From Pirellulales bacterium (GTDB lineage Bacteria > Planctomycetota > Planctomycetia > Pirellulales > JACPPG01), in assembly GCA_036490175.1 (NCBI GenBank), contig DASXEJ010000382.1, positions 1-64,000 of the forward strand: DNA of 64,000 bases, in the 5' to 3' direction. Numbering within the stretch: position 1 is the stretch's first letter; every line of letters starts with the position of its first letter. Made by a program: the position numbers and the translations under genes. Shown here piece after piece: positions 33,216 to 41,884 of this stretch. Below the pieces are notes generated by a model. That model did no database searches, was not told the origin of the DNA, and saw only the letters and a list, made by a program, of their open reading frames with translations.

Positions 33216-36206
33216 ATGAGTAAATCGCGCTCCGCACGTCAGGCATCACTCCCCGGCATGGAAGACGAAGCGCCTATTAAGGGGCCAACGCTGTCGCAGC
33301 CGACCGGCCACTCGAAAGCTAGCGGGCCCTCGAAATCTGCCCATGACGCAAGCCTTGGCGGTATCGAAGAGAGAACTGGCGACGAGGCATCTATCGACGG
33401 GGACCATGCCGACGACAGCGACCTCGATGATGCTGTCGTGCCGTCGCTGCTTTCCGCCAGCGGGCCGACGATGCCGCCCGATCTGACCGGGAAGTTGATT
33501 TACGCGATCGATTCCAACTCGCTCATTTTCCAGGTGTTTCACGCCATTCCCGAGATGACCAGCCCGCGCGGCGAGCCCATGAACGCGGTGTTTGGCTTTA
33601 CGCGCGACCTGCTTTTCTTGCTGGAAAAGAAAAAGCCCGACTATTTGTTTTGCACATTCGATATGTCGGGCCCAACATTCCGCCACGAGCTGTACGAGGC
33701 ATACAAAGGGCAACGCAGTGAGATGCCGAGTGAGTTACGGCCGCAGTTCCCGGCATTGCGGCGAATGATCGCGGCGCTCGGGATTCCCATTCTGGAGCTG
33801 GAGTCCTTCGAAGCCGATGACATTTTGGCGACGCTTGCCCGGCTCGCCGACGAGGCAGGCGGAGAGTGCGTATTGGTGACCGGCGACAAGGACTGCCGGC
33901 AGTTGATCACCGATCGAGTCGCTGTCTACAACGTTCGCAAGGACCAGATGTATGACGCTGCGGCGCTAGCGGCGGATTGGGGCATTCGTCCCGATCAGGT
34001 CGTCGACTATCAGGCGATTGTCGGCGACTCGGTAGACAATGTGCCTGGCATTCCGCTGATCGGCCCGAAGATCGCCCGCGAGTTGCTCACGAAGTTCGAC
34101 ACGTTGGAGGGCGTTTTTGCTCATGCCGACGAAATTGCCGGCACCAAACGGCGCGAAAACGTGATCGCGGGGCGTGAGCAAGCGTTACTGAGCCGTGAGT
34201 TAGTGCGACTCGACACGAGCGTCCCGATCACGATCCGTTGGGAAGCGGCCCAGGCAGGCCGCGTCGACCACGAAAAGGCGCTGTCGCTGTGCGCGGAGTT
34301 TGGCTTCCATCGTTTTGCCGAGCAAATCCGCTCGACACAATCGCGCCGGCCCGATGCGCAGTGGCAGGTCACGTATCACACCATCAGCACGGCCGAACAG
34401 CTCGAGGCCTGGCGACAGCAGTTGGCAGCCCAACGACGCGTGGTCATGCGCGTCGAGGGGAGTAGTCCCATGACGGTACACGCCGAGATTACGGGCATTG
34501 CCCTTGCCTGGACGCCTGGCGAAACATGGTATTTGCCCATGGCGGCCGTGGGTGATGCGGGAAATCTGGCCCGCGACGACGCGCTATCAGCTTTGAAACC
34601 CTTCCTGGAAGACAAAAACACGCAGAAGATTTCGCGCGATCTGAAGCACGACATGATCATGCTGGCCGGCGCCGGGATTCAAGCGCAAAACATGGCTTTC
34701 GACACGATGCTGGCCAGTTATTTATTGGACGCCGGTGAACGCAACCATACGCTGGGCGAGTTGGCCGAGCGATACTTGGAACACACGCTCGCCAAATCCG
34801 GCCTGATAGCCGATGCAGCGCAGGAAGGATCGACGGCCGCCCAAATCGCGATGATCACAGCGGCCACGGTCAACGAAGAGGTCGACGTCACATTGCGGCT
34901 AGAGCCGATTCTGGCGGGCAAGCTGCGTGAGGCTGAACTTGATCGTTTGCTGGTGGATCTCGAAGTGCCATTGGCCGAAGTTCTGGCCGAGATGGAGCGC
35001 ACCGGGATTCGCGTTGATACGGCGCGCCTCGGCGAACTAGGCGCCGCTTACGGTGGCAGAATCGCATCGCTCGAAGCCGAGATCTATGCGTTGGCGGGTC
35101 ATGAGTTCAACATCGCCTCGCCCAAGCAATTGCAGCAGGTGCTCTTCACCGAACAGAAGTTGCCGCCGCTACGGCGCACGAAGTCGGGCCCCAGCACGGA
35201 CGCCAGCGTGCTCGAAGAGTTGGCCGCGCAACATCCGCTCCCGGCCAAGATCATCGAGTATCGACAGTACGCCAAGCTGAAGAACACCTACGTCGACGCG
35301 CTGCCGGTGCTGGTCAACCCACACACCGGCCGTGTGCATGCCACATTCCAACAGGCCGTAGCGGCCACCGGCCGCTTGAGCTCGACCGATCCCAACTTGC
35401 AAAACATCCCGATTCGCACGCGCGAGGGGCGCGAAATTCGTTCGGCATTTCTGCCCGGCCCGCCGGGCTGGCGGTTGTTGTCGGCCGACTACTCGCAGAT
35501 CGAGCTACGCGTGCTTGCGCACTTTTCGCACGACGAGGCGTTGTGCGCCGCATTCGCGCGGGGCGACGATATTCACACTCAAGTTGCCTCGCAGGTTTTT
35601 GGCGTGGCGCTGGCCGACGTCACGTCCGAGATGCGACGCCGCGCGAAGGCGGTGAACTTCGGCGTGCTCTACGGACAAAGCGCATTCGGCCTGGCCAAGA
35701 GCCTGAACATCGAACAGGACGAGGCGGCGGCGTTTATCGCTGCCTACTTCGATCGCTATCCGGGCGTCGACAAATTCCTTATAGAAATACTGGAAGGATG
35801 CAGAACAAACGGGTATGTTAAGACCATCCTGGGGCGCAAACGATCCATTCGCGGCGTTCGATCAGATGCCGGTCGGCAGCGGAACCTGCCCGAGCGGACT
35901 GCTATCAATACCGTAATTCAAGGTTCAGCGGCCGACTTGATCAAGCTGGCCATGCTGGCAGTACGTCAGCAGTTGCGCGCCGGTACGATGTCGGCGCGGT
36001 TGCTGTTGCAAATCCATGACGAATTGCTTTTCGAGGCTCCCGAAAAGGAATTGGAATCATTAGCAGGCTTGGTGCGTGCCGCCATGGCGGGTGTGATACC
36101 GCTGGAAGTTCCCTTGGTGGTCGATGTAAAAACCGGCTGCAACTGGGCCGAAACCGAATTGTGGTCGCATCCGAACGATGATTCGCTAACTAACAGTACA
36201 AACTAA
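33216..36206 (+). CDS. polA: DNA polymerase I with a degenerate 3'-5' exonuclease site
   Basis: A 996-residue replication and repair polymerase. An extra ~90-residue Ser/Pro/Asp-rich N-terminus precedes the 5'-3' exonuclease (~93-390; YAIDSNSLIFQVFH, EADDILATLA, VTGDKDCRQL). The polymerase domain has motif A DYSQIELRVLAHF (Asp758), motif B RRRAKAVNFGVLYGQ and motif C QIHDELLFE (Asp935). All are intact, with Phe at the position that disfavours ddNTPs. The 3'-5' exonuclease fold is present (~395-610), but Arg412 replaces the first catalytic Asp and Glu555 replaces the last; Glu414 and Asp479 remain. Proofreading is probably lost, as in Taq polymerase. coaE follows on the same strand after 141 bases, a common pairing. 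Confidence 0.97.
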   Translation: MSKSRSARQASLPGMEDEAPIKGPTLSQPTGHSKASGPSKSAHDASLGGIEERTGDEASIDGDHADDSDLDDAVVPSLLSASGPTMPPDLTGKLIYAIDSNSLIFQVFHAIPEMTSPRGEPMNAVFGFTRDLLFLLEKKKPDYLFCTFDMSGPTFRHELYEAYKGQRSEMPSELRPQFPALRRMIAALGIPILELESFEADDILATLARLADEAGGECVLVTGDKDCRQLITDRVAVYNVRKDQMYDAAALAADWGIRPDQVVDYQAIVGDSVDNVPGIPLIGPKIARELLTKFDTLEGVFAHADEIAGTKRRENVIAGREQALLSRELVRLDTSVPITIRWEAAQAGRVDHEKALSLCAEFGFHRFAEQIRSTQSRRPDAQWQVTYHTISTAEQLEAWRQQLAAQRRVVMRVEGSSPMTVHAEITGIALAWTPGETWYLPMAAVGDAGNLARDDALSALKPFLEDKNTQKISRDLKHDMIMLAGAGIQAQNMAFDTMLASYLLDAGERNHTLGELAERYLEHTLAKSGLIADAAQEGSTAAQIAMITAATVNEEVDVTLRLEPILAGKLREAELDRLLVDLEVPLAEVLAEMERTGIRVDTARLGELGAAYGGRIASLEAEIYALAGHEFNIASPKQLQQVLFTEQKLPPLRRTKSGPSTDASVLEELAAQHPLPAKIIEYRQYAKLKNTYVDALPVLVNPHTGRVHATFQQAVAATGRLSSTDPNLQNIPIRTREGREIRSAFLPGPPGWRLLSADYSQIELRVLAHFSHDEALCAAFARGDDIHTQVASQVFGVALADVTSEMRRRAKAVNFGVLYGQSAFGLAKSLNIEQDEAAAFIAAYFDRYPGVDKFLIEILEGCRTNGYVKTILGRKRSIRGVRSDAGRQRNLPERTAINTVIQGSAADLIKLAMLAVRQQLRAGTMSARLLLQIHDELLFEAPEKELESLAGLVRAAMAGVIPLEVPLVVDVKTGCNWAETELWSHPNDDSLTNSTN

Positions 36207-36347
36207 GAGTCAGGTGCTAACTAAGGACAAGTTTACCGATCAGCGCCGCGTTAGTCGGCCAATGTGCCGGTCGCCACAAAACTGGAACCTTAAAGGACGC
36301 AACGTTTGGCCGGTCCCTGGCCCAATCAGCAAGTGAGTGAGACCCCA

Positions 36348-36941
36348 ATGCGGGTTATTGGTCTTGTTGGTGGGATTGCTAGCGGAAAGAGTCTGGTGGC
36401 GCGACAAATGGTAGAATTGGGTGCGGGCTGGCTCGACGCCGATCGTGCCGGACACGAAGCCCTCGAGATACCCGATGTCAAGCAGGCGCTGCGTGACCGG
36501 TGGGGAGACGATGTGATAGCGGCTGATGGCCGGGTTTCCCGGGCGGCCGTTGGGAAACATGTATTTGGCCCTGCGGCCACAGCGAACCGTCGGTTCCTGG
36601 AACAACTTACGCACCCGCGCATTGGAGAATTGTTGGGTCGGCAGGCGGCCGCCCTGGAAGAGGAGGGAAAGAGTGTCCTGGTGCTTGATGCGCCCCTGTT
36701 GATGGAAGCGGGTTGGGACGAATTTTGCGACAAAACGGTTTTCGTAGACACCCCGCATGAGGTACGATTACAGAGAGCCCGAGGGCGCGGTTGGAGCGAC
36801 GCGGAGTTTTCCGCTCGTGAGGCCGCGCAAGAGTCTCTGGACGTAAAGCGCAAGCGTGCCGATGTGGTCTTAGACAACTCCGGATCTCCGGAGTTCACAC
36901 GCGAGCAAGTCGAGCGGTTCTGGCGCTCACTCATCGGCTGA
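36348..36941 (+). CDS. coaE: Dephospho-CoA kinase
   Basis: A 197-residue enzyme that adds the 3'-phosphate to dephospho-CoA, the last step of coenzyme A synthesis. ATG 36348 gives MRVIGLVGGIASGKSLVARQM, whose Walker A loop is GGIASGKS. Further motifs are GWLDADRAGHEAL (the substrate-binding LDAD), THPRIGELL, LVLDAPLLMEAGWDEFCD (LxDxPLLfE) and VDTPHEVRLQRARGRGWSDAEFSAR, the lid. All active-site segments are present and the length is normal. It follows polA, an order also seen in other bacteria. Confidence 0.94.
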   Translation: MRVIGLVGGIASGKSLVARQMVELGAGWLDADRAGHEALEIPDVKQALRDRWGDDVIAADGRVSRAAVGKHVFGPAATANRRFLEQLTHPRIGELLGRQAAALEEEGKSVLVLDAPLLMEAGWDEFCDKTVFVDTPHEVRLQRARGRGWSDAEFSAREAAQESLDVKRKRADVVLDNSGSPEFTREQVERFWRSLIG

Positions 36942-37146
36942 TTGCCCTGCGTCACTAGCCCGTCAAGCCCACCGCGGCATGCGCACCAATCACTGACGAC
37001 ACATCGATCCCATTCGCGTTCGATTTCGTTGTTCGACTGACTGCCCCAGGGGTCCACTCCCCAATTCCCACAAGGTTACTAAGTTCCCCTGCCGTTGACG
37101 CCTTCAGTGCGCCGACACTATCGATCTCATCCGGAGTAGTTCCGCC

Positions 37147-38586
37147 ATGTCGGAAACACGACAAAGCCGCGTCACGAAGACCAAGCAGCCCGGCAACGAA
37201 AAGCCGTATAGCTCGGACACCAGCGATCTCGAAGGCGAGCCCCTCTCATTGGCCGAGGAAATCGCCGAAGAGGCGGCCCTCCGCGGCGACGATACCGACG
37301 ATCGCTACGAGCAGATCAAGCAAGGCGACATTCACATTGCCGAACTGCAGCGGATGAGTATGCCGCAGCTGATCGACCAGGCCCGCCGCGAAAACCTCAC
37401 CGAGCTAACGGGCATCAAGAAGCAGGACCTGATATTCAAGATCCTCAAAGAGCGGGTAAAGCAGAACGTATTGATGTTCGGCGAAGGGACGCTGGAAGTG
37501 CTACCCGACGGTTTTGGATTCTTGCGCAGCCCGGATTATCACTACCTTTCCTGCCCGGACGATATTTATGTATCGCCCAGCCAGATTCGGCGGTTTGGAT
37601 TGCGGACGGGCGCTACGGTCTCGGGGCAAATCCGCCCCCCTAAAGAAAACGAGCGCTACTTCGCGCTGTTGCGAGTCGAAGCCATCAATTACCAGGACCC
37701 TAACCTGGTGGCTGAGCGGGTATCGTTCGACGAGCTTACGCCATTGCACCCGGACAAGCGGGTTGTGCTCGAGGCGTCGGCCGATGAAGTCAGCATGCGG
37801 GTCGTCGATCTGATCGTGCCGATCGGTTTCGGTCAGCGCGGTCTGATCGTCAGCCCGCCACGCGCCGGCAAAACCATCCTGCTGCAGAAAATGGCCAAGA
37901 GCGTGTTGATCAATCACCCCGAGGTGTATGTGATCATGCTCTTGATCGACGAACGGCCCGAAGAAGTCACCGACATGGAGCGGCAGGTCAAGGGTCCCAA
38001 CTGCGAAGTGATCAGTTCGACCTTCGATGAGCCGTCGGCGCGACACCTGCAGGTTTCAGAGATGGTCATCGAAAAGGCCAAACGGATGGTCGAGTACGGC
38101 CACGATGTGATCATCTTCCTGGATTCGATCACGCGGCTGGCCCGTGCCTGGAACGCCGAGGTACCGCATTCCGGCAAAATCCTCTCCGGCGGCGTCGACG
38201 CCAATGCACTGCAGCGGCCCAAGCGATTCTTCGGCGCCGCGCGCAAGGTCGAAGAAGGGGGTTCGCTAACGATCATCGCCACGGCCCTGGTCGACACGGG
38301 CAGCAAGATGGATGAAGTGATCTTCGAAGAGTTCAAGGGGACCGGCAACCTCGAGGTGGTGCTGGATCGCAAGCTGGTCGACAAGCGCATCTATCCGGCG
38401 ATCGACGTCAATCGCAGCGGCACCCGCCGCGAAGAAATGTTGATGGACCCCGAAGAGCACCGTCGCGTGTGCATCCTCCGCCGCGTGCTCAACGATATGA
38501 ACCCCACCGACGCCATGGAACTGCTCACCACGCGGCTGCAGAAGACCAAGAGCAATGCCGAATTCCTGATGAGCATGAAGTCGTAG
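37147..38586 (+). CDS. rho: Transcription termination factor Rho
   Basis: A 479-residue hexameric RNA helicase. The N-terminal ~65 residues are an acidic, low-complexity extension. The Rho N-terminal helical region follows ([21 protein letters not shown]), then the OLD-fold RNA-binding domain ([19 protein letters not shown] ... [17 protein letters not shown]). The ATPase core has Walker [13 protein letters not shown], the Q-loop/Walker B segment [16 protein letters not shown], and [16 protein letters not shown]. The R-loop and arginine finger region [11 protein letters not shown] is present. GGAG occurs ten bases before the ATG. The window has one clear intrinsic terminator (55912-55948), so Rho-dependent termination is likely important here; that is inference. 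Confidence 0.97.
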   Translation: MSETRQSRVTKTKQPGNEKPYSSDTSDLEGEPLSLAEEIAEEAALRGDDTDDRYEQIKQGDIHIAELQRMSMPQLIDQARRENLTELTGIKKQDLIFKILKERVKQNVLMFGEGTLEVLPDGFGFLRSPDYHYLSCPDDIYVSPSQIRRFGLRTGATVSGQIRPPKENERYFALLRVEAINYQDPNLVAERVSFDELTPLHPDKRVVLEASADEVSMRVVDLIVPIGFGQRGLIVSPPRAGKTILLQKMAKSVLINHPEVYVIMLLIDERPEEVTDMERQVKGPNCEVISSTFDEPSARHLQVSEMVIEKAKRMVEYGHDVIIFLDSITRLARAWNAEVPHSGKILSGGVDANALQRPKRFFGAARKVEEGGSLTIIATALVDTGSKMDEVIFEEFKGTGNLEVVLDRKLVDKRIYPAIDVNRSGTRREEMLMDPEEHRRVCILRRVLNDMNPTDAMELLTTRLQKTKSNAEFLMSMKS

Positions 38587-38725
38587 AACCGCTTTGGCGA
38601 CGCTCCGCCGCGACTGATGTCGTGCGTCATGTTGTGTAGAACGTGCCCAAGGCTCCCCACCGCGTGCAGCACCGAGCGGGTGCTCAACTAGGCCTTGTCT
38701 GGCACGCGATCTTGTTAGGGAAATC

Positions 38726-39196
38726 ATGCCTCAGATTTATCGCGGTGAAATGGCGACGACCTCGCGGCGGATAGCGATCGTCGTGGCGCGCTACAACGAT
38801 TCGGTCACGTCGCGGCTGCTTGCGGGCGCGATCGAGACTTTTGCGCGGCACGGCGTCCCCGAGACGCAGCTCGTCGTGGCCTGGGTGCCCGGCGCTTTCG
38901 AGATTCCGGTCGTGGCCGCGCGGCTGGCCGAGCGAGGAGATTATGCGGCGGTCGCCTGCCTGGGGGCCGTGATCCGCGGTGAAACGACGCATGATCAACA
39001 CATAAATCGGGCAGTGAGCCTGGAATTAGCGGCCCTCTCGGTGCGCACAGGTGTTCCGGTATTGTTCGGCTTGCTGACCTGCGATACTCTCGAACAGGCG
39101 ATCCACCGCTCGGGCGGGAACGTAGGCAATAAAGGAAATGACTGCGCCGAGGCCGCCCTGGAGATGATCCACCTGCTCGGGCAGCTGCCGCAATAA
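38726..39196 (+). CDS. ribH: 6,7-dimethyl-8-ribityllumazine synthase
   Basis: A 156-residue enzyme that condenses 5-amino-6-ribitylamino-uracil with 3,4-dihydroxy-2-butanone phosphate to form lumazine, the penultimate step of riboflavin synthesis. It has IAIVVARYNDSVTSRLL, the WVPGAFEIPV strand, CLGAVIRGETTHDQHI with the catalytic His, and GVPVLFGLLTCDTLEQA. The C-terminal GNKGNDCAEAALEMI helix is typical. No FMN riboswitch is recognisable in the 139 bases upstream. nusB follows after ~206 bases, the common ribH-nusB order. Confidence 0.95.
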   Translation: MPQIYRGEMATTSRRIAIVVARYNDSVTSRLLAGAIETFARHGVPETQLVVAWVPGAFEIPVVAARLAERGDYAAVACLGAVIRGETTHDQHINRAVSLELAALSVRTGVPVLFGLLTCDTLEQAIHRSGGNVGNKGNDCAEAALEMIHLLGQLPQ

Positions 39197-39402
39197 GCCG
39201 CCGAGCGAGCGCACTTTAGCGTCGGCCCTGCGGCTGGAAAGCCGCTGGCCACAGCTCCCACAAAAAAAGTGCGACGGCCAGCCGACGACGCGAAATGGTC
39301 GTCCAGGGGTCCACAGGAGGAGCCGGCCCCGCGCGTGAGTCGCCCACAGCCCACGTAATCACGTACCACCCGACAAACACCCAAGCCGCTAGAATCTTTG
39401 CC

Positions 39403-39837
39403 ATGACACGCCGCAGTCGAGCTCGTGAAGTTGCGCTGCAAGTCCTCTACCAGGACGACCTGAATCCGACGCACAATCCAGGCGTCGCCGATCAGTTTCT
39501 GCAGTCGCGATTGCAAGGGGATGAGCTAGTCGAGTTGGCGCGTAGCCTGGTATCTGGTGTGCGCCGCAATCAAGCCGAGCTCGATGCCCTGCTGTCGCGG
39601 ACGGCTGACAATTGGAGCCTGGGGCGGATGGCTGCCACGGACCGCAACGTGCTCCGCCTGGGTGCCTACGAGATCCTTTACACTGCGACGCCCGGCCGGG
39701 TCGCGATCAACGAAGCCGTCGAGTTGGCCAAGCGCTTTGGGACGGCCCACAGCGCCCAGTTCGTCAACGGCATCCTCGATCGGTTCTTAGCCGGCCATGC
39801 GCCCAGTGATCGCGACGAACCTCGCGGGAAAGGCTAA
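39403..39837 (+). CDS. nusB: Transcription antitermination factor NusB
   Basis: A 144-residue all-helical RNA-binding protein that acts with NusE (S10) in antitermination at rRNA operons. The start at ATG 39403 gives MTRRSRAREVALQVLYQDD, the family's standard N-terminus. Further motifs are ELARSLVSGVRRNQAELD, NWSLGRMAATDRNVLRLGAYEIL and VAINEAVELAKRFG, followed by FVNGILDRFL near the C-terminus. An in-frame start 36 codons upstream would add an unrelated segment. The next gene begins five bases after the stop, so the two are co-transcribed. Confidence 0.94.
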   Translation: MTRRSRAREVALQVLYQDDLNPTHNPGVADQFLQSRLQGDELVELARSLVSGVRRNQAELDALLSRTADNWSLGRMAATDRNVLRLGAYEILYTATPGRVAINEAVELAKRFGTAHSAQFVNGILDRFLAGHAPSDRDEPRGKG

Positions 39838-39842
39838 CGACC

Positions 39843-40388
39843 TTGGACGCGCAGGGACTAGGGCTCCAGTTCAGCATTCGCAGGCTGCTGGCAACGACTG
39901 CGTTTGTCGCGTTCGCGATTTGGAGTTGGCCGCACACCTGGCAACCGCCCGGCAGCATGGTATTCGGGATCCTGCCGGCCTTGATACTGTTTTGGTTTTT
40001 CTTTGCGCCCAGCGCCTGGCGCTCATATCGCCTGCGCTACCAGGCCGCGGCAGCTTCGCCCGCGCAAATTTCACGGCGCAACCTGCGCCGCGAGGGAATG
40101 TCGCTTGCCTGCGCGTTGATGGCCATTATTCCCGCTGGCTTGATGTGGCTCCTCTTCCTGCTCGACCCGTTTGAATCAGGTCACCCCTGGGTTCACCGCA
40201 CAATGGAAATCCTGCTTTATCTGGCGATTTCTTTGTGCGCGGGGTCCATTCTCTTTTTGATCATTACACTCATAATGTTTCGCGGGGCTCGCCAGAACTT
40301 TCCTCTGCTGTTGCTGCGTAGCGTGACGCTGGCGACCAATGTGTTATGGCCGCCGGTCTTTTACTTCGCCGTGCTCACCAAGCTATGA
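39843..40388 (+). CDS. Small integral membrane protein of unknown function
   Basis: A 181-residue protein starting with TTG, five bases after the nusB stop, with GGGAAAGG nine bases upstream. It begins LQFSIRRLLATTAFVAFAIW, the 'FSIRxLL' opening seen in many planctomycete small membrane proteins. Four hydrophobic segments are expected: ~13-30, ~38-55, ~85-110 and ~120-145, with another near the C-terminus. There is a basic loop (RRNLRREG) between helices. No domain is recognised. Its place between nusB and ftsY suggests only operon membership, not function. Confidence 0.6.
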   Translation: MDAQGLGLQFSIRRLLATTAFVAFAIWSWPHTWQPPGSMVFGILPALILFWFFFAPSAWRSYRLRYQAAAASPAQISRRNLRREGMSLACALMAIIPAGLMWLLFLLDPFESGHPWVHRTMEILLYLAISLCAGSILFLIITLIMFRGARQNFPLLLLRSVTLATNVLWPPVFYFAVLTKL

Positions 40389-40471
40389 TGGGCCGCCTGG
40401 ATGCATCGCCGAAGTTGGACGCCCCCTGCTTTCACGGTTAGCAATAATTCGCCAAAGGCAATTCCTGCACA

Positions 40472-41656
40472 ATGGGATTATTCGACAGGTTCAAGAAGAA
40501 GGCCGACGACGGCGCACCTCCGGACAAAGAGGTCGATAAGCCTGTATCCGGCAAGCCCGACGAGGGGACCATTCGGGTCGGTCCCTCAGAAAAGACCTTG
40601 CTCGCGGCCAGCATTGCTGCGCCCGATCGCGTGACCCACGAGCCGGCCGTGTCGCCGCCGACAGCACCTGCGGCCCCCGTCGAGGCTGCGGCCGAGGCCG
40701 AACCTGTCAAGAAATCGGGCTTCTTCGCCAAGATTCGCGAGGGCTTGAAGAAGACGACGCGAATCCTGAATACCGACATTCGCGACTTGTTCAAGAGCGA
40801 AGGTCGACTGGTCGACGACGCCTTTCTCGACGAGTTGTTGGAAATCCTCATCAAGACCGACATGGGTGTCGCCTCGGCCCAACAGGCCATCGACCAGGTC
40901 CGCACCGATTTCCGCGGCCGTGTCGTTCATATGCAAGACGTTGTCGGGAATCTAAAGACGAAGCTCAAGGAGCTGCTCCAGCAACCTGAAGAACCGATTC
41001 GCTTCGCCGACGCGGGCACCACCGTGATCATGGTCGCCGGAGTCAATGGCGCCGGCAAGACGACATCGATTGCCAAGCTGGCGCGGATGTTCATCAATCA
41101 GAAAAAGAGCGTCGTGCTGGGGGCGGGCGACACTTTCCGCGCCGCGGCCGTCGAGCAGTTGACGATCTGGGCGGGCCGCCTGGGGGCCGAGATCGTCACG
41201 GGGGAAGCCAAGAGCGACCCGGCCAGCGTGGCGCATCGCGCCGTGAGCCGCGCTGTCGAAATCGGCGCCGACGTGTGCATTATCGACACGGCCGGCCGGC
41301 TGCAAACGCAGCAGAACCTGATGAAAGAACTGACAAAGATTCACACGGTCATCTCCAAGAAAGTGCCCGGCGCGCCGCACGAGGTGCTACTGGTCCTGGA
41401 TGCCACCACAGGGCAGAACGGCATCAGCCAGGCCAAGAGTTTCAGCGAGGCTGTGCAATGCTCGGGTATTGTGCTGGCCAAGATCGACGGCACCGCCAAG
41501 GGGGGCGTCATAGTGGCGATTCGCCAACTTGTCGGCCTGCCGGTTAAATACCTCGGCATCGGGGAAAAGGCCGAAGACCTGACTCTCTTCAATCCCGACG
41601 AATTCGTGGAAGCCATGTTCGAGGATTTGCTTTCACCGGCTAGTCCCGCCAAATAG
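40472..41656 (+). CDS. ftsY: Signal recognition particle receptor FtsY
   Basis: A 394-residue GTPase that docks SRP-bound ribosomes at the membrane. An acidic, Ala/Pro-rich A domain (~1-80) is followed by the helical N domain (~84-175; FFAKIREGLKKTTRILN) and the NG GTPase: G1 GVNGAGKTTSIAKLA (~190), DTFRAAAVEQL, DTAGRLQ (G3), AKIDGTAKGG (G4) and GIGEKAEDLTLFNP. All GTP-binding motifs are intact. The family needs Arg/Lys-rich helix contacts with the membrane; KKK near residue 8-10 could help. Located between the membrane gene and a REP-like repeat pair. Confidence 0.96.
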   Translation: MGLFDRFKKKADDGAPPDKEVDKPVSGKPDEGTIRVGPSEKTLLAASIAAPDRVTHEPAVSPPTAPAAPVEAAAEAEPVKKSGFFAKIREGLKKTTRILNTDIRDLFKSEGRLVDDAFLDELLEILIKTDMGVASAQQAIDQVRTDFRGRVVHMQDVVGNLKTKLKELLQQPEEPIRFADAGTTVIMVAGVNGAGKTTSIAKLARMFINQKKSVVLGAGDTFRAAAVEQLTIWAGRLGAEIVTGEAKSDPASVAHRAVSRAVEIGADVCIIDTAGRLQTQQNLMKELTKIHTVISKKVPGAPHEVLLVLDATTGQNGISQAKSFSEAVQCSGIVLAKIDGTAKGGVIVAIRQLVGLPVKYLGIGEKAEDLTLFNPDEFVEAMFEDLLSPASPAK

Positions 41657-41710
41657 AACGCGAGCGTCAGATGCGCTCGGCAGATTCCGGCCTCTCGAAG
41701 TACGAGTTTT

Positions 41711-41798
41711 GGGTGTCACTGCTGGCCTGTCCAGCAGTGCGAATCGTCGTGAAACCGGTTCCGTCATATCACTGCTGGACAAGCCAACAGTGGCACCC
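41711..41798. repeat. Inverted pair of 29-nt palindromic repeats (REP/REPIN-like)
   Basis: Element 1 (41711-41739) contains a perfect 9-bp inverted repeat, CACTGCTGG, loop CCTGT, CCAGCAGTG. Element 2 (41770-41798), read as reverse complement, matches element 1 at 26 of 29 positions, with a 30-base spacer between them. Two head-to-head palindromic elements are the form of a REPIN. They lie in the gap between ftsY and dacB. Confidence 0.75.
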
Positions 41799-41884
41799 CG
41801 GTACGTTGCAATGGCAACGGACGTGCCCGAGAATAGGGCCTTCTTGCCTGCAACCTGCGCCGGACAGACCTGCCGAGGCCAATC

